From Promethearchaeati archaeon (lineage in GTDB: Archaea > Asgardarchaeota > Heimdallarchaeia > JABLTI01), in NCBI GenBank assembly GCA_013166835.1, contig JABLTI010000003.1, forward strand, positions 1-64,000: a stretch of 64,000 nt of DNA, in the 5' to 3' direction. The notes under the pieces are model-generated. The model made no database searches and was not told the DNA's origin. It worked only from the letters and a program-made list of their open reading frames with translations. Below, one piece after another: positions 37,686 through 47,938 of the stretch; position 1 is the stretch's first letter, and every line of letters begins with the position of its first letter. Made by a program: the position numbers and the translations under genes.

Positions 37686-40517
37686 TTAATCTGAAAGTAC
37701 TTTTTGCAAGAACTTCCCTGTGTAGGAATCCTTACACTTAACGATGTCTTGAACAGTTCCTTCTGCTATGACATACCCACCTTCAGCCCCACCTTCGGGA
37801 CCAAGGTCAATAACCCAATCTGCAGACTTGATTACATCGAGATGGTGCTCAATAACTATCACTGTGTTACCAGCATCCACAAGCTTGTTAATAGTCGTCA
37901 GTAGTTTTTGGATATCTTCCATGTGTAAACCGACAGTTGGTTCGTCCATGATGTAGAGGTTGTCTTTGAGTTTCTTCAGTTTGCCAAGTTCTTTCGCAAG
38001 TTTTACTCTCTGACTTTCACCGCCTGAAAGTGTAGGTGCTGGTTGTCCAACTTTGAGGTAACCCAAACCAAGTTCCATCATAGTTTTAGTCTTGTGATAA
38101 ATCAATCTGATATCTTTGAAGAACTCATTTGTTTCCTCTATGGTCATTTCTAGGATGTCGCCGACACTCTTGCCTTTATACTTGATTTCAAGGACTTCTT
38201 CGTTGAATCGTTTTCCTTTGCACACAGGACAAACAGATTGGATGTTTGGCATATATTGTAGCTCGATTCTTACCAATCCTTCGCCGTTACATTCTGAGCA
38301 ACGACCTTCTGCAGCATTGTAGCTGAATCTACCGAGTTTGTATCCTCGTTCAACAGATTCAGGTAAATCGGTATAGAGTCTTCTTATTTTGTCAAAGAAC
38401 CCTACAAAAGTAGCTGGAGTTGATCTTGAATGTCTACCAATTGGTGATTGATCGATAATTCTCACATCGACTACGTTTTCCATTCCATCGATTCTCTCAA
38501 GTTTTCCTGGTTTGATTCTAGGATTGCGCATATCATGAATTAATTTGTTCCCGAGAACATCTTCTATGAGTGTACTTTTTCCACTTCCGGAAACACCTGT
38601 AATACAGATAAAGATTCCCAGAGGGAATTCTACATCGATGTTCTTTAGATTGTTCTCTTGTGCACCGATTACTGTCAAAGATTTACCATTTGTTTCTCTT
38701 GCTTTACCTAAGTATGGAATCTTCTTTTTCCCTGTGATGTATTGACCGGTTAGAAACTTGGGATTGTTTAATATCTCATTATAGTTACCTTCTGCAACTA
38801 TTGTACCACCATGTATTCCTGGTCCTGGGCCAATCTCAATGATGTGATCTGCCTGAGAGATGGTTTCAAGATCATGTTCAATAACAATAACTGTGTTCCC
38901 AGTATCCCTAAGTCGTTTGAGGATGTTGATTATCTTATTACTATCTCGAATGTGGAGACCAATACTCGGTTCATCAAGAACATATAACATGCCCATTAAT
39001 TCTGAACCTAGTTGTGTTGAGAGTTTTATTCTTTGAGACTCTCCACCAGATAGTGTGCTAGCTCGTCTATTTAGTCTTAAATAGTAAAGACCTATGTCCA
39101 TTAGTAATTGTATCCGTTTCTTAAGTTCAAAAATAACTTGATTGCCAGCCTTCTCTTTTGTTTCTGGAATGTTAATATTTTCAATAAACTCTAATAGATG
39201 GTTTATGAAATACTCACCAATCTCGATGATATTTTTGCCTTCAACAGTGACATGTACTCTTTGTTTAATCAGTTTCATACCATTACAATCTGGACAAGTA
39301 TGTTCAGCCATATACTTGCGATACCACTCATATCGTTCTCCTTTCTTTCGATCATTGCGATAGAAGCGATCAAGGTAGTTAATTAACCCGAGATACTTGA
39401 CTTCTTTCCCAACATGACGATGACGATATTTATTTGGCCAATCAGGTGGTTCTAGAAGGATAAATTTCTCTTTTATCCCGAAAAGTAGCTGTTGTTGGAT
39501 ATCTTCAGGCATATCTTGCCAAGGAGTATTCTCTACATCATAATCAAGATGCTTAGCAATACTATACAACCAATACTTTGGGTACCATGTTGTAGCTCCT
39601 TTCTTCATACTCTTCTTAGGATCAATAACAACCAAGTATGGTTCTGCTTTGAGTAGTGTACCCACACCCAGACAATTTCTACAAGCGTGTTCAGGTATGT
39701 TCGGAGAGAATCCTCCCGGTAGTAGTGTGTGCATGATTATATGATGTTTCTTGCAACCAAAATTCTTGTAAAACTTCTTCTTAACATCATCAGTAATCTC
39801 TTCTGAAAATTCGAAGCGAATGATATTGTTACCAACTAGGCGTGCATTCTCAATTGATAATGCAAGTTGTCGGTAGAGTTCTCTTTTGATGATGAATCTA
39901 TCTACTAAGACTTCTATACAGTAGTCTTTGTCTTCATCTAACTCAATCTCATCATTAAGACTGTGTTGTTTTCTATCAATCTTAATTCGTTTATACCCCT
40001 TCTGTCGAATGTCATCAAACAAGTAGGGATAGTCTTCTCCATAGAACTTATTCACAGGTGCAATGATTTCTATACTTGTTCCTTCTGGCAATGTCATCAG
40101 ATGATCAACTATCTGATTAGCATTCCGAGTAGCAATAGATTCATTACAGTAAGGACAATGTGCTTGGCCTAGTACTGAGTATAAAATTCTCATGTATGTG
40201 GCTATATCAGTCATAGTTCCCACTGATGATCGTGGATTCTGTGTGCCAGTTCTTTGCTGGATAGCAACAACTGGTGATAAGCCTAAGATCGAATCTACGT
40301 CTGCACGTTCTAGCATTGGTAACATAGTTCTAGAAGTAGCTGACATTGATTCGAAAAACCTTCGCTGTGCTTCTCCAAAGATGACATCAAAAGCCAACGA
40401 AGTCTTCCCGGATCCTGATACTCCCGTAATGACGGTGAGTTGATCACGAGGAATGTCTACGTCTATATTTTTTAGATTATTTGTTCTCGCGCCTTTCACT
40501 GTAATAGTGTCTCTCAT
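37686..40517 (-). CDS. uvrA: UvrA-family excinuclease ABC subunit A
   Basis: 943 aa; two ABC modules (GVSGSGKTSLAFD, GVSGSGKSTLIED; LSGGESQRIKLSTQL, LSGGESQRVKLAKEL), zinc-finger CSECNGEG...CPVCKGKRFNEE. Confidence 0.93.
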   Translation of the reverse strand: MRDTITVKGARTNNLKNIDVDIPRDQLTVITGVSGSGKTSLAFDVIFGEAQRRFFESMSATSRTMLPMLERADVDSILGLSPVVAIQQRTGTQNPRSSVGTMTDIATYMRILYSVLGQAHCPYCNESIATRNANQIVDHLMTLPEGTSIEIIAPVNKFYGEDYPYLFDDIRQKGYKRIKIDRKQHSLNDEIELDEDKDYCIEVLVDRFIIKRELYRQLALSIENARLVGNNIIRFEFSEEITDDVKKKFYKNFGCKKHHIIMHTLLPGGFSPNIPEHACRNCLGVGTLLKAEPYLVVIDPKKSMKKGATTWYPKYWLYSIAKHLDYDVENTPWQDMPEDIQQQLLFGIKEKFILLEPPDWPNKYRHRHVGKEVKYLGLINYLDRFYRNDRKKGERYEWYRKYMAEHTCPDCNGMKLIKQRVHVTVEGKNIIEIGEYFINHLLEFIENINIPETKEKAGNQVIFELKKRIQLLMDIGLYYLRLNRRASTLSGGESQRIKLSTQLGSELMGMLYVLDEPSIGLHIRDSNKIINILKRLRDTGNTVIVIEHDLETISQADHIIEIGPGPGIHGGTIVAEGNYNEILNNPKFLTGQYITGKKKIPYLGKARETNGKSLTVIGAQENNLKNIDVEFPLGIFICITGVSGSGKSTLIEDVLGNKLIHDMRNPRIKPGKLERIDGMENVVDVRIIDQSPIGRHSRSTPATFVGFFDKIRRLYTDLPESVERGYKLGRFSYNAAEGRCSECNGEGLVRIELQYMPNIQSVCPVCKGKRFNEEVLEIKYKGKSVGDILEMTIEETNEFFKDIRLIYHKTKTMMELGLGYLKVGQPAPTLSGGESQRVKLAKELGKLKKLKDNLYIMDEPTVGLHMEDIQKLLTTINKLVDAGNTVIVIEHHLDVIKSADWVIDLGPEGGAEGGYVIAEGTVQDIVKCKDSYTGKFLQKVLSD

Positions 40518-40559
40518 ACTATGCCTCCTATCATCATTGTAATCCGAAGTTTCGAGTCC

Positions 40560-40580
40560 AACAAGTTACATGAACTTGTT
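40560..40580. promoter_or_regulatory. perfect palindrome AACAAGTT-N5-AACTTGTT upstream of uvrA
   Basis: 8-bp exact arms, 42 nt before the uvrA start codon. Confidence 0.5.
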
Positions 40581-40622
40581 TGTCAAACTTACTGGATCTG
40601 ATGTTTGAATGAGGTTTCTCAC

Positions 40623-40635
40623 GTATCTGAGATAC
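40623..40635. promoter_or_regulatory. palindrome GTATCT-G-AGATAC in the uvrA upstream region
   Basis: 6-bp exact arms around a single central G. Confidence 0.4.
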
Positions 40636-40714
40636 TATTCTGTGGTAAGCTTCCTCTTAAATATCTTATCATTACCCTTGTTATACCACTTAAAATACAA
40701 AAAAAGTAAAAAAT

Positions 40715-42892
40715 CTAGTCTTCAGGCATAAAAACTTGATTCGCTAGTTCTTCTATCAACTCATTCTCTGTTTTTCCAAGTTCTACACCGAGATTATCTA
40801 TTAATGCTTGCCAAATTGATGTGGATTTCTTGATTTCTTTGATAATGGTATCCAGTTTTTGAATTGCTGTAAATGATTGACCTTTGAAGACATAACAAAA
40901 CAGCAGTGGATGTTCTACTTTTAGAAGTAAGGTGTATTCTTGATGTTGGATCCTTTCTATAGATCCCCTAGTAGCAAAAGCTTGGTGCATAAAAGCATCA
41001 ATAGCTGTTAGGAATCCTCCTACAAACATTTCATCAATCATTTCTTTCTGAGAGAACTTTTGTGAATAAACAGTAACTCCTCCCTCGTAAACAATAATTA
41101 ATAGAACTGGCTCTTCTGGTAGCAATTTGGGTATATCAACTGAACGCTTATCAATCATTCGAATAACGTCACCATTTAGTTCCTCTGTTTCTTGTTCAAG
41201 GTTAATGATTTCTCTCTTGACTGGTTGAGTTTCTGCTTTTTGTTGGTGATTTTTGATTATATCAATTGCTCGAGAGACTTTCATTCCAAGCCTTCGTAAA
41301 CCTTTTTCCTTAGTTATTTGTTCTGCTTGATCCATGAGTAATTTTGCTTCAGGAAGCTTCTGTTGTATTAAGGAAACATTTGCTTTTAACCAGAAGTTTT
41401 CAGCGAACATTGTGTGTGATTCAATTAACTCAGCGAATTCAAAGTGTTTCTCAATCATGGCATCAATATTATTCATATCATCAAAATTATTACTTAGATG
41501 CATTTGCTTCAAGTATAATTCACTAAGATTGAACAAAGCAATTGATGATAATCCGACATCTATTATTTCCCCAGAAACAATTTCATTGAAGATGTTTCTG
41601 GCTTTTCGTAAAATATCTAAATTATTGCTTTTCTTAAGAATGAGAGCAGAAGCAAGGCGGTATTTTAGATTACTAATAAGATTATTCTGTTTCTCAATAA
41701 TCTTTTGCATCTTCTTCAAGTGATCTTGTGCTTGTTCTAGTGTATTGTTCTCAATATTAACCAGGATTAACCAGAATAAGGCACTAGCTAGTTCCTTCTT
41801 ATTTTTCTGATCCTCTCGTAATTCCTTGCATTTTATTAATTGCTCAATGGCTTGTTCGTATTCTCCTCTTTGATAGAGGATCATGCCCAATGTTTCTAAA
41901 ATATCATCTATCCCTAGATTTGATTCAAGAGTTTGAAGTATTTCTTGCCCTTGAGTAAGGTAATTGGTTGCTTGATTTAATTCTCCCTTTAAAAACAAAA
42001 CATAGCTTAAAACATTTAATGTCTCTGAGATACCAATCTTATCATTGATTTCCTCTCTAATCGAAAGACATCGTTCTAAACTCTTTATTGAACGATCAAA
42101 TTCCCCGAGATGATTGTAGATTAGACTTTTACTGAATAAAGCATTGGCTATTAAGTCATTATTATTAATCTCTTCACTTAAAGCTAAACTTTGCAAACAA
42201 TGCTCTAATGCAGGTCCAAAATCTCCTTTCCAGAGGTAAATATTACAAATATTATTTAGAATATCTGCTTCTGCAGCATCGTTTTCAATCTCTCTTGCAA
42301 TACTCAGACTTTGCTGGAAAATGAGTAAAGCTCGAACAATATCACCCATTTTGAAATAAACTCGAGCAATAGCATTATTTGAACTTACTAAACCCTGCCT
42401 ATCATCCAATTCTCTTCTTAATGATAAACTCTGTAAATAACTATCAAGTGAATTTTTTAAATCCTCTTCAACCTCAAAAATGAAGCCTTTCTCATAGTTT
42501 AAAGTCGCTTTTCTAATAAAAAGGATGTTTGGATCGCTTTTCTTTAGTTTCTCAAGAACTCTCTCACCTAATTTAATATAGGCAAGACTTTTGCCAAATT
42601 CTCCTAAATGAGATAAAGCCACTGCTTTGGCTATAATAGCATCAAGCATTTGCAGAGAGTCTTCCAATTTCTGACTATTATTCAAAATGTCCTCTGATAA
42701 TTTCAATGCTTGCTCATACTTTCCAGTTTCATTATAGATTTCAACTTCAAGTAATTGGAACCTTAATCGTTCAGGTGTTCGCATTTGGTTGTTAGAACTT
42801 ATAACACCAAGTTCATGGAGAGCAGTATCAAATTTCCCTTCAGAAATTAAATCCTTAATAAAAGTGAATTTTTCTGATTGGTCAGGAAACAT
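40715..42892 (-). CDS. TPR protein with C-terminal longin-like domain
   Basis: About 570 residues of TPRs (SSNNAIARVYFKMGDIVRALLIFQQSLSIA...), then LLIIVYEGGVTVYSQKFSQKEMIDEMFVGGFLTAIDAFMHQAF...EYTLLLKVEHPLLFCYVFKGQSFTAIQKLDTIIKEI. Confidence 0.8.
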   Translation of the reverse strand: MFPDQSEKFTFIKDLISEGKFDTALHELGVISSNNQMRTPERLRFQLLEVEIYNETGKYEQALKLSEDILNNSQKLEDSLQMLDAIIAKAVALSHLGEFGKSLAYIKLGERVLEKLKKSDPNILFIRKATLNYEKGFIFEVEEDLKNSLDSYLQSLSLRRELDDRQGLVSSNNAIARVYFKMGDIVRALLIFQQSLSIAREIENDAAEADILNNICNIYLWKGDFGPALEHCLQSLALSEEINNNDLIANALFSKSLIYNHLGEFDRSIKSLERCLSIREEINDKIGISETLNVLSYVLFLKGELNQATNYLTQGQEILQTLESNLGIDDILETLGMILYQRGEYEQAIEQLIKCKELREDQKNKKELASALFWLILVNIENNTLEQAQDHLKKMQKIIEKQNNLISNLKYRLASALILKKSNNLDILRKARNIFNEIVSGEIIDVGLSSIALFNLSELYLKQMHLSNNFDDMNNIDAMIEKHFEFAELIESHTMFAENFWLKANVSLIQQKLPEAKLLMDQAEQITKEKGLRRLGMKVSRAIDIIKNHQQKAETQPVKREIINLEQETEELNGDVIRMIDKRSVDIPKLLPEEPVLLIIVYEGGVTVYSQKFSQKEMIDEMFVGGFLTAIDAFMHQAFATRGSIERIQHQEYTLLLKVEHPLLFCYVFKGQSFTAIQKLDTIIKEIKKSTSIWQALIDNLGVELGKTENELIEELANQVFMPED

Positions 42893-43000
42893 GGTTTTAC
42901 CAGCTTTAGTTAACTCTAGACATATAATCTTACTAATGTTGTATTAAAATATTAATGAAGAGGAATATAATCTTTCGTTTGAGGTAAAAAGAAAATAAAA

Positions 43001-43025
43001 AGAGACCCGATTACAGGGATCTCTT
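43001..43025 (-). terminator. terminator-like hairpin overlapping the S9 peptidase stop codon
   Basis: Minus strand AGAGATCCC-tgtaatc-GGGTCTCT followed by TTTTATTTTC. Confidence 0.55.
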
Positions 43026-44834
43026 GAAGAAATCAGTCATAGCTCGAATGCTTTTCTTTCTGGTTGCAATGTCACCAAATCCTCCATGACCGACTTCACC
43101 GTACTCAATATATTCGAAGTCTTTCCCTTCCTCTTTTCCTAATTCCAACAATTTATCTCTGAAAATACGAGCTTGAGATATTGGGCATCTAGGATCATTG
43201 ATACCATGCAAGATAAGTAATTTAGCAGTCATTTTATCTGCGAAATTAACTGCACTGCGATCATACCAAAGATCTCTATCTTCAATTGGACTACCCATTT
43301 GTTTTTGTAGGAAGTATTTGTAGTGAGGCATTGATTCATCAAACATTGAGAGCAAATCGCTTATACCAATCCAAGCAAAACCTGCTTTCCAATGTTCTGG
43401 TTCTTTTGTGACTGCTAAGAAAGTCATGAATCCTCCATATGAACCTCCACCAACACCAATTCTATCTGGGTCTACATATGAAAGAGTTTTAAGATATTCT
43501 GCTGCATAAACAGCATCTTTGAGATCTTTTCCACCCCAATCTTTTATGCAAGCATCTCTGAATTCCACACCGTATCCTGTGCTTCCACGAACATTTGGTA
43601 GAATTACTACGAAACCTTCTGAAGCAACGTATTGCATAAAGGCATTGAACATCCTAAAATATTGACCGGTTGGGCCGCCGTGAATGTTCACAATAGCGGG
43701 TAATTTTACTCCTTCTGGAACATCTTTTGGTTTGTAGACAATAGCTGGAATCTCTAGACCATCAAATGATTTGTATTTAATGTATTCTGGTTCACAAAAC
43801 ATACTTTTGTCAATGGAACCATATTCTGCTTTCATAAGTACTTCATATTTATCAGTAGACAAATCATAGAGCCAGACTTCTGGTCGAGTTAAATTACTTG
43901 AATAGAAGAAAATGATGTTTGTACAATCAATCCATTGAACACCAAATGCTAGTCCTTCAGGTATTTTAAGTTCCTTCTTTTCTCCTGTTTCTACATTATA
44001 AATAATAGGTTTAATTGCAGACTCAAGGTTTTCGAGGACAGCTAGTTGTGATCCATCTGGACAGAATTTTCCAACATACTCGATATCATTGCCTTCACTT
44101 AGCCACTTAATTTCTTCAGTCTCAAGATTGAAAATACCTACTCTTTCAACACCAGAAGCATCTGATTGAAAAGCGAAACTCTTACTATCAGGAGCCCAAT
44201 CACCAAAATCATCATGAGATCCTTCCTCAGTAATTCTTATTACTCGTTTCATATCACCAGTTTCATTATTATAGAGATAAACATCATCATTTTCTAGATT
44301 TGTTTTCATCTCATTGGTACCCATTGCGATCCATTTATCATCTGGACTCCATGAACCACCCATTACCGGCACATCTGAAGCAGAAAGTTGAGTATCTTCA
44401 GAACCATCTAGTTTCATTTTATGAATATTCATCTGACCAGATTTTGTGCTCATAAAAGTAATCCATTCATTGTCATGACTCACAGCTCCAACGTGTTCTT
44501 GGACTTTAGGAGTCTCTGTAAGAGCTTTTGTCTTACCTGTTAGATCTATTGACCAAACATCATTTTGTTCATTTCCACCTGTATCTTTTCCAAAGAAAAT
44601 TTTTTCAGCTTTTCTATCCCAAGCAAAGCCAGTACGAGGTGCTCTTGGAATTTCTCCATTTGATATTTGCTCGATCTTTTTTGTTTCTAGATCCATAACA
44701 TAAAGCTCAATCTTCCCTGTCTCATCGTAATAAAAAGCAAGCTTCTTTTTATCATAAGATAAATTTGGTAAACTGAAAGAAGGGAGACTCATCAATTCAT
44801 CAAAAGGTAGAGGTTTAGGTTTATATTCTTTCAT
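43011..44834 (-). CDS. S9 family prolyl oligopeptidase / acylaminoacyl-peptidase
   Basis: WD40-like TolB blades N-terminal; GVGGGSYGGFMTFLAVT, HGINDPRCPISQA, GEVGHGG catalytic triad regions. Confidence 0.92.
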   Translation of the reverse strand: MKEYKPKPLPFDELMSLPSFSLPNLSYDKKKLAFYYDETGKIELYVMDLETKKIEQISNGEIPRAPRTGFAWDRKAEKIFFGKDTGGNEQNDVWSIDLTGKTKALTETPKVQEHVGAVSHDNEWITFMSTKSGQMNIHKMKLDGSEDTQLSASDVPVMGGSWSPDDKWIAMGTNEMKTNLENDDVYLYNNETGDMKRVIRITEEGSHDDFGDWAPDSKSFAFQSDASGVERVGIFNLETEEIKWLSEGNDIEYVGKFCPDGSQLAVLENLESAIKPIIYNVETGEKKELKIPEGLAFGVQWIDCTNIIFFYSSNLTRPEVWLYDLSTDKYEVLMKAEYGSIDKSMFCEPEYIKYKSFDGLEIPAIVYKPKDVPEGVKLPAIVNIHGGPTGQYFRMFNAFMQYVASEGFVVILPNVRGSTGYGVEFRDACIKDWGGKDLKDAVYAAEYLKTLSYVDPDRIGVGGGSYGGFMTFLAVTKEPEHWKAGFAWIGISDLLSMFDESMPHYKYFLQKQMGSPIEDRDLWYDRSAVNFADKMTAKLLILHGINDPRCPISQARIFRDKLLELGKEEGKDFEYIEYGEVGHGGFGDIATRKKSIRAMTDFFKRSL

Positions 44835-45007
44835 GATAGAGAAGATAATTTATTGGTATTAATTAAAGCTTCGTAGAGTTAAATAAAAAATGCTGGTAAA
44901 CTAAAATAATAGAGTAAGCGATTCTTATTTAAATAGGAATTACCTTTTTCCTTGAAAGGCAATATACTCAAATAATTAAATAAAATACTAAGAATTGTTT
45001 AATTTAA

Positions 45008-47875
45008 GTGGTTACAATGGCAATAGGATTCTATTTTGGCTCTGCTTTCAGGAATATTTGGAACAATAAGAAACAGTCCTTTGTTTTTCTTATAGGCATC
45101 ACTATTTCTCTGACTATTATATTTTCCCTTAGTTCATGGTCCACAACCGCTTCTACACTAGCAATAAGGGATTTTGCCAAAGATCAAGATTATGAGTTAA
45201 GAGTACGCTCATATATTCCTCAAAATTTACCAATCATTCAGAATTGGTTGGATGATCAACCAATAGTTGAATCCACTGCTCGATTATATCATAATCTTGC
45301 TTTCTTTAATGCTGAAAACAAGAATCCCTTCTACCGTTTTTGGCCACTTGATGATCAAGAAAACAATGCAAACCCAGTTACTTTAACAACGTTATTTCTC
45401 TTTCCAAATCAAAGCATTGAAAGGATTTCTAAGCAGTTTGAGGTGGAAGGCGAGTTTGATTTAGGATTAAATGATGTTTTGATTAGTAGATACCACGCTG
45501 AACAAATGAAGTATTATCTGAACGTCACTGTTGTTCCAGGCATGACTGTAAATCTCACAGTGTGTAGACAAAGTGTTGATTTTGGAGCATTCTTGTTCCA
45601 ATATGAACCAATTAATTTCTACAATATCACAATTAGAGGTATCTATGATAGCTTAAGCTCTATTACCATGTTACAACGTACTTTTTCTCAAGATCAGATT
45701 CAAGATTCAATAATTTTCCTTAAAGAGAATATGTTAGAGGGAGATATTGATAGGATGGAAGCTAATGGTCTTACACCTATTTTAGTTGCTAAATGTAAAG
45801 CTGATGCATTAGCAAGTGAAGGGATTAATGGTATTAATGCAAAACTAGAACAATTATCAGATTTTCTTCTAATTGAACACCCAACATCATTACCTTTTAT
45901 ACTTAATACACCTTATGATAATTTATTACAAGTTTACAGTAGAGCAAGTTCACTGTTGGTAGTATTAGTGCCTGTGATTCTTTTAGGTATAATTCAGGCA
46001 ATATTTACAACAAATATAATTCTTGAGAACAGGAAAATAGAAATTGAAATTTATCAAGAGAAAGGAGGTCAGAAATGGCAAATTATTGGTTCAATTATGC
46101 TTGAATTTACCATACTTTCAGTTATTGCAATTGCTTTTTCAAATATCCTTTCGTTAATTGTAGCATCGTTAATACCGGCTATAGCTTCCCAAGAATTAAC
46201 TTTATCTTCTTTTGCTGACTTCTTTATGAATATTGAATTTTCTTATGTAATAGCATCAATATCTTCTGTTGTTGCTTTAATCGTAGTTTCACTTTTTGTT
46301 ATATTAAAAGTGAATCAAATATTACGTTCTGATATTTCTGAGAGAGATGTTGTCTTTAGGGGGAAATTACAGAAACTCATTACATTAATTACTCTATCAG
46401 TATTAACAGGAGCATCAATAGTTCTATTCATTGTTTTTTCGTTTCTCTATAGTAGAAACTTTAGTGGCATCTATACTTTTACTGTAGAGCACACACAAAG
46501 AAGTGCACTATTATTCATTACTCTATCCATTGCAATACTTCTAATTACAGTTCTGTTATCAATTGGTTTATTTGCATTACTTGGTAGACTGAAGGCTCTC
46601 TATAATAAAGTGCTCCGGAAAAACAGTTTCTTCTTAGTTAACTATTTTAGAAATTCAAAATACAAATTGAACACAGTAATGATTGTTTTACTTATAATGA
46701 CAAGTTCAATGTTTTTTGCATTAACACTAATAAGTACAATGCAAAAATCAGATGCTGAGGTTAATTATTATAATAATGGTGCTGATTTGAGAATCATTAC
46801 AAAAAATGTTCACCACTCTTTTGAAGACAATCTTACACAAATTGAAGGTATAAATGAAACCATGAGTGTTATGAAAACTAGTGGTAAGTATGGTTCTGAT
46901 ACATTTTTTACAATATATGGAATCGATCCCATAAAATATAGTAAAATAGGTAGATGGATAGAAAGTAGTTTCTATACTGTAGATGCACCTGAAAATTACA
47001 ATGCTTCTAAATATGAAGACTGGTTAGAAATTCTTGATGCAAATGGAAATGGTACAATAGTCAGCGATGTGTTAATTGAATTTAGTCCAAGTTTAACATA
47101 TGGTAGGATCATACAAGTTAACTCAATACCTATTGAAGCTACTCTAGGAAATGATTTCTTTAATATTACTGGGATTATTCATTCCGCACCAGGTCTTGGA
47201 TTGTCATCAGGTATAAATCTGGATTTAGATCAACCAAATGATTATTACATGATTATAAATGAGGAAAAAATCTATAATGAATATGGAATTGTATCAACGA
47301 ATTTGTTCTTTGCCAACCTAGATCAAGGAGCAAATATTGAACAAGTAATTGCTGACTTGCTAGAGCTAGATGAAGTAATTGAAGTAAATCCAGACCTACT
47401 TAGTGAAGGATTTACAGAGCGATATGTTAACAAATATGTACCTTCACTACGAGTATTTTTAATGACACAAATAGTTTTCACTGGGATTATAGGATTACTT
47501 GTAATTGTATCAAATATTGATTACGTTATGAATCAAAGAAAACAAGAAACTGCAATCCTAACAGCTTTAGGAAATACAAATGCAAATTACATAAGAATGA
47601 CTGTCTCAGAATTATCTATTATAGTTGTAGTAACAATTATTGCAGGATTAATTATTGCACTACCTTTGACATTGTTGACAACAGCTGTAATAGTACCATT
47701 TTTAACGGATATTTTGATTATTCCATATAGTTTTAGTGTTAACTACCTAGTAATTGGAGTAATTATTGTAGCATTATTTATTTTAGCGTTTCTAGGGGCT
47801 ATACCAACTCTCATAAGAACTAGTAGACAAAAAACAGCAGAAGCAATTAGAGACGAAACCTCAGGAGCTTATTAG
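45008..47875 (+). CDS. ABC transporter permease, FtsX/MacB-like
   Basis: 955 aa with two FtsX-like TM blocks (ENRKIEIEIYQEKGGQKWQIIGSIMLEF..., MNQRKQETAILTALGNTNANYIRMTVSELSII); GTG start. Confidence 0.85.
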   Translation: MVTMAIGFYFGSAFRNIWNNKKQSFVFLIGITISLTIIFSLSSWSTTASTLAIRDFAKDQDYELRVRSYIPQNLPIIQNWLDDQPIVESTARLYHNLAFFNAENKNPFYRFWPLDDQENNANPVTLTTLFLFPNQSIERISKQFEVEGEFDLGLNDVLISRYHAEQMKYYLNVTVVPGMTVNLTVCRQSVDFGAFLFQYEPINFYNITIRGIYDSLSSITMLQRTFSQDQIQDSIIFLKENMLEGDIDRMEANGLTPILVAKCKADALASEGINGINAKLEQLSDFLLIEHPTSLPFILNTPYDNLLQVYSRASSLLVVLVPVILLGIIQAIFTTNIILENRKIEIEIYQEKGGQKWQIIGSIMLEFTILSVIAIAFSNILSLIVASLIPAIASQELTLSSFADFFMNIEFSYVIASISSVVALIVVSLFVILKVNQILRSDISERDVVFRGKLQKLITLITLSVLTGASIVLFIVFSFLYSRNFSGIYTFTVEHTQRSALLFITLSIAILLITVLLSIGLFALLGRLKALYNKVLRKNSFFLVNYFRNSKYKLNTVMIVLLIMTSSMFFALTLISTMQKSDAEVNYYNNGADLRIITKNVHHSFEDNLTQIEGINETMSVMKTSGKYGSDTFFTIYGIDPIKYSKIGRWIESSFYTVDAPENYNASKYEDWLEILDANGNGTIVSDVLIEFSPSLTYGRIIQVNSIPIEATLGNDFFNITGIIHSAPGLGLSSGINLDLDQPNDYYMIINEEKIYNEYGIVSTNLFFANLDQGANIEQVIADLLELDEVIEVNPDLLSEGFTERYVNKYVPSLRVFLMTQIVFTGIIGLLVIVSNIDYVMNQRKQETAILTALGNTNANYIRMTVSELSIIVVVTIIAGLIIALPLTLLTTAVIVPFLTDILIIPYSFSVNYLVIGVIIVALFILAFLGAIPTLIRTSRQKTAEAIRDETSGAY

Positions 47876-47898
47876 TTTCTGATTATCTGAGGTTTTTT
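47856..47898 (+). terminator. terminator-like hairpin whose left arm lies in the last codons of the FtsX-like gene
   Basis: AAACCTCAG (47856-47864) and CTGAGGTTT (47887-47895) are exact inverted repeats; T6 run follows; the stop codon is in the loop. Confidence 0.6.
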
Positions 47899-47938
47899 GA
47901 GCAGTATCTTTTTATTTTGTTAAATTTACTACAATTTT

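Noticed and set aside
37704-40443. Several + strand ORFs of 62-83 aa inside uvrA
   Set aside because: Antisense to highly conserved UvrA motifs; composition follows the opposite strand.
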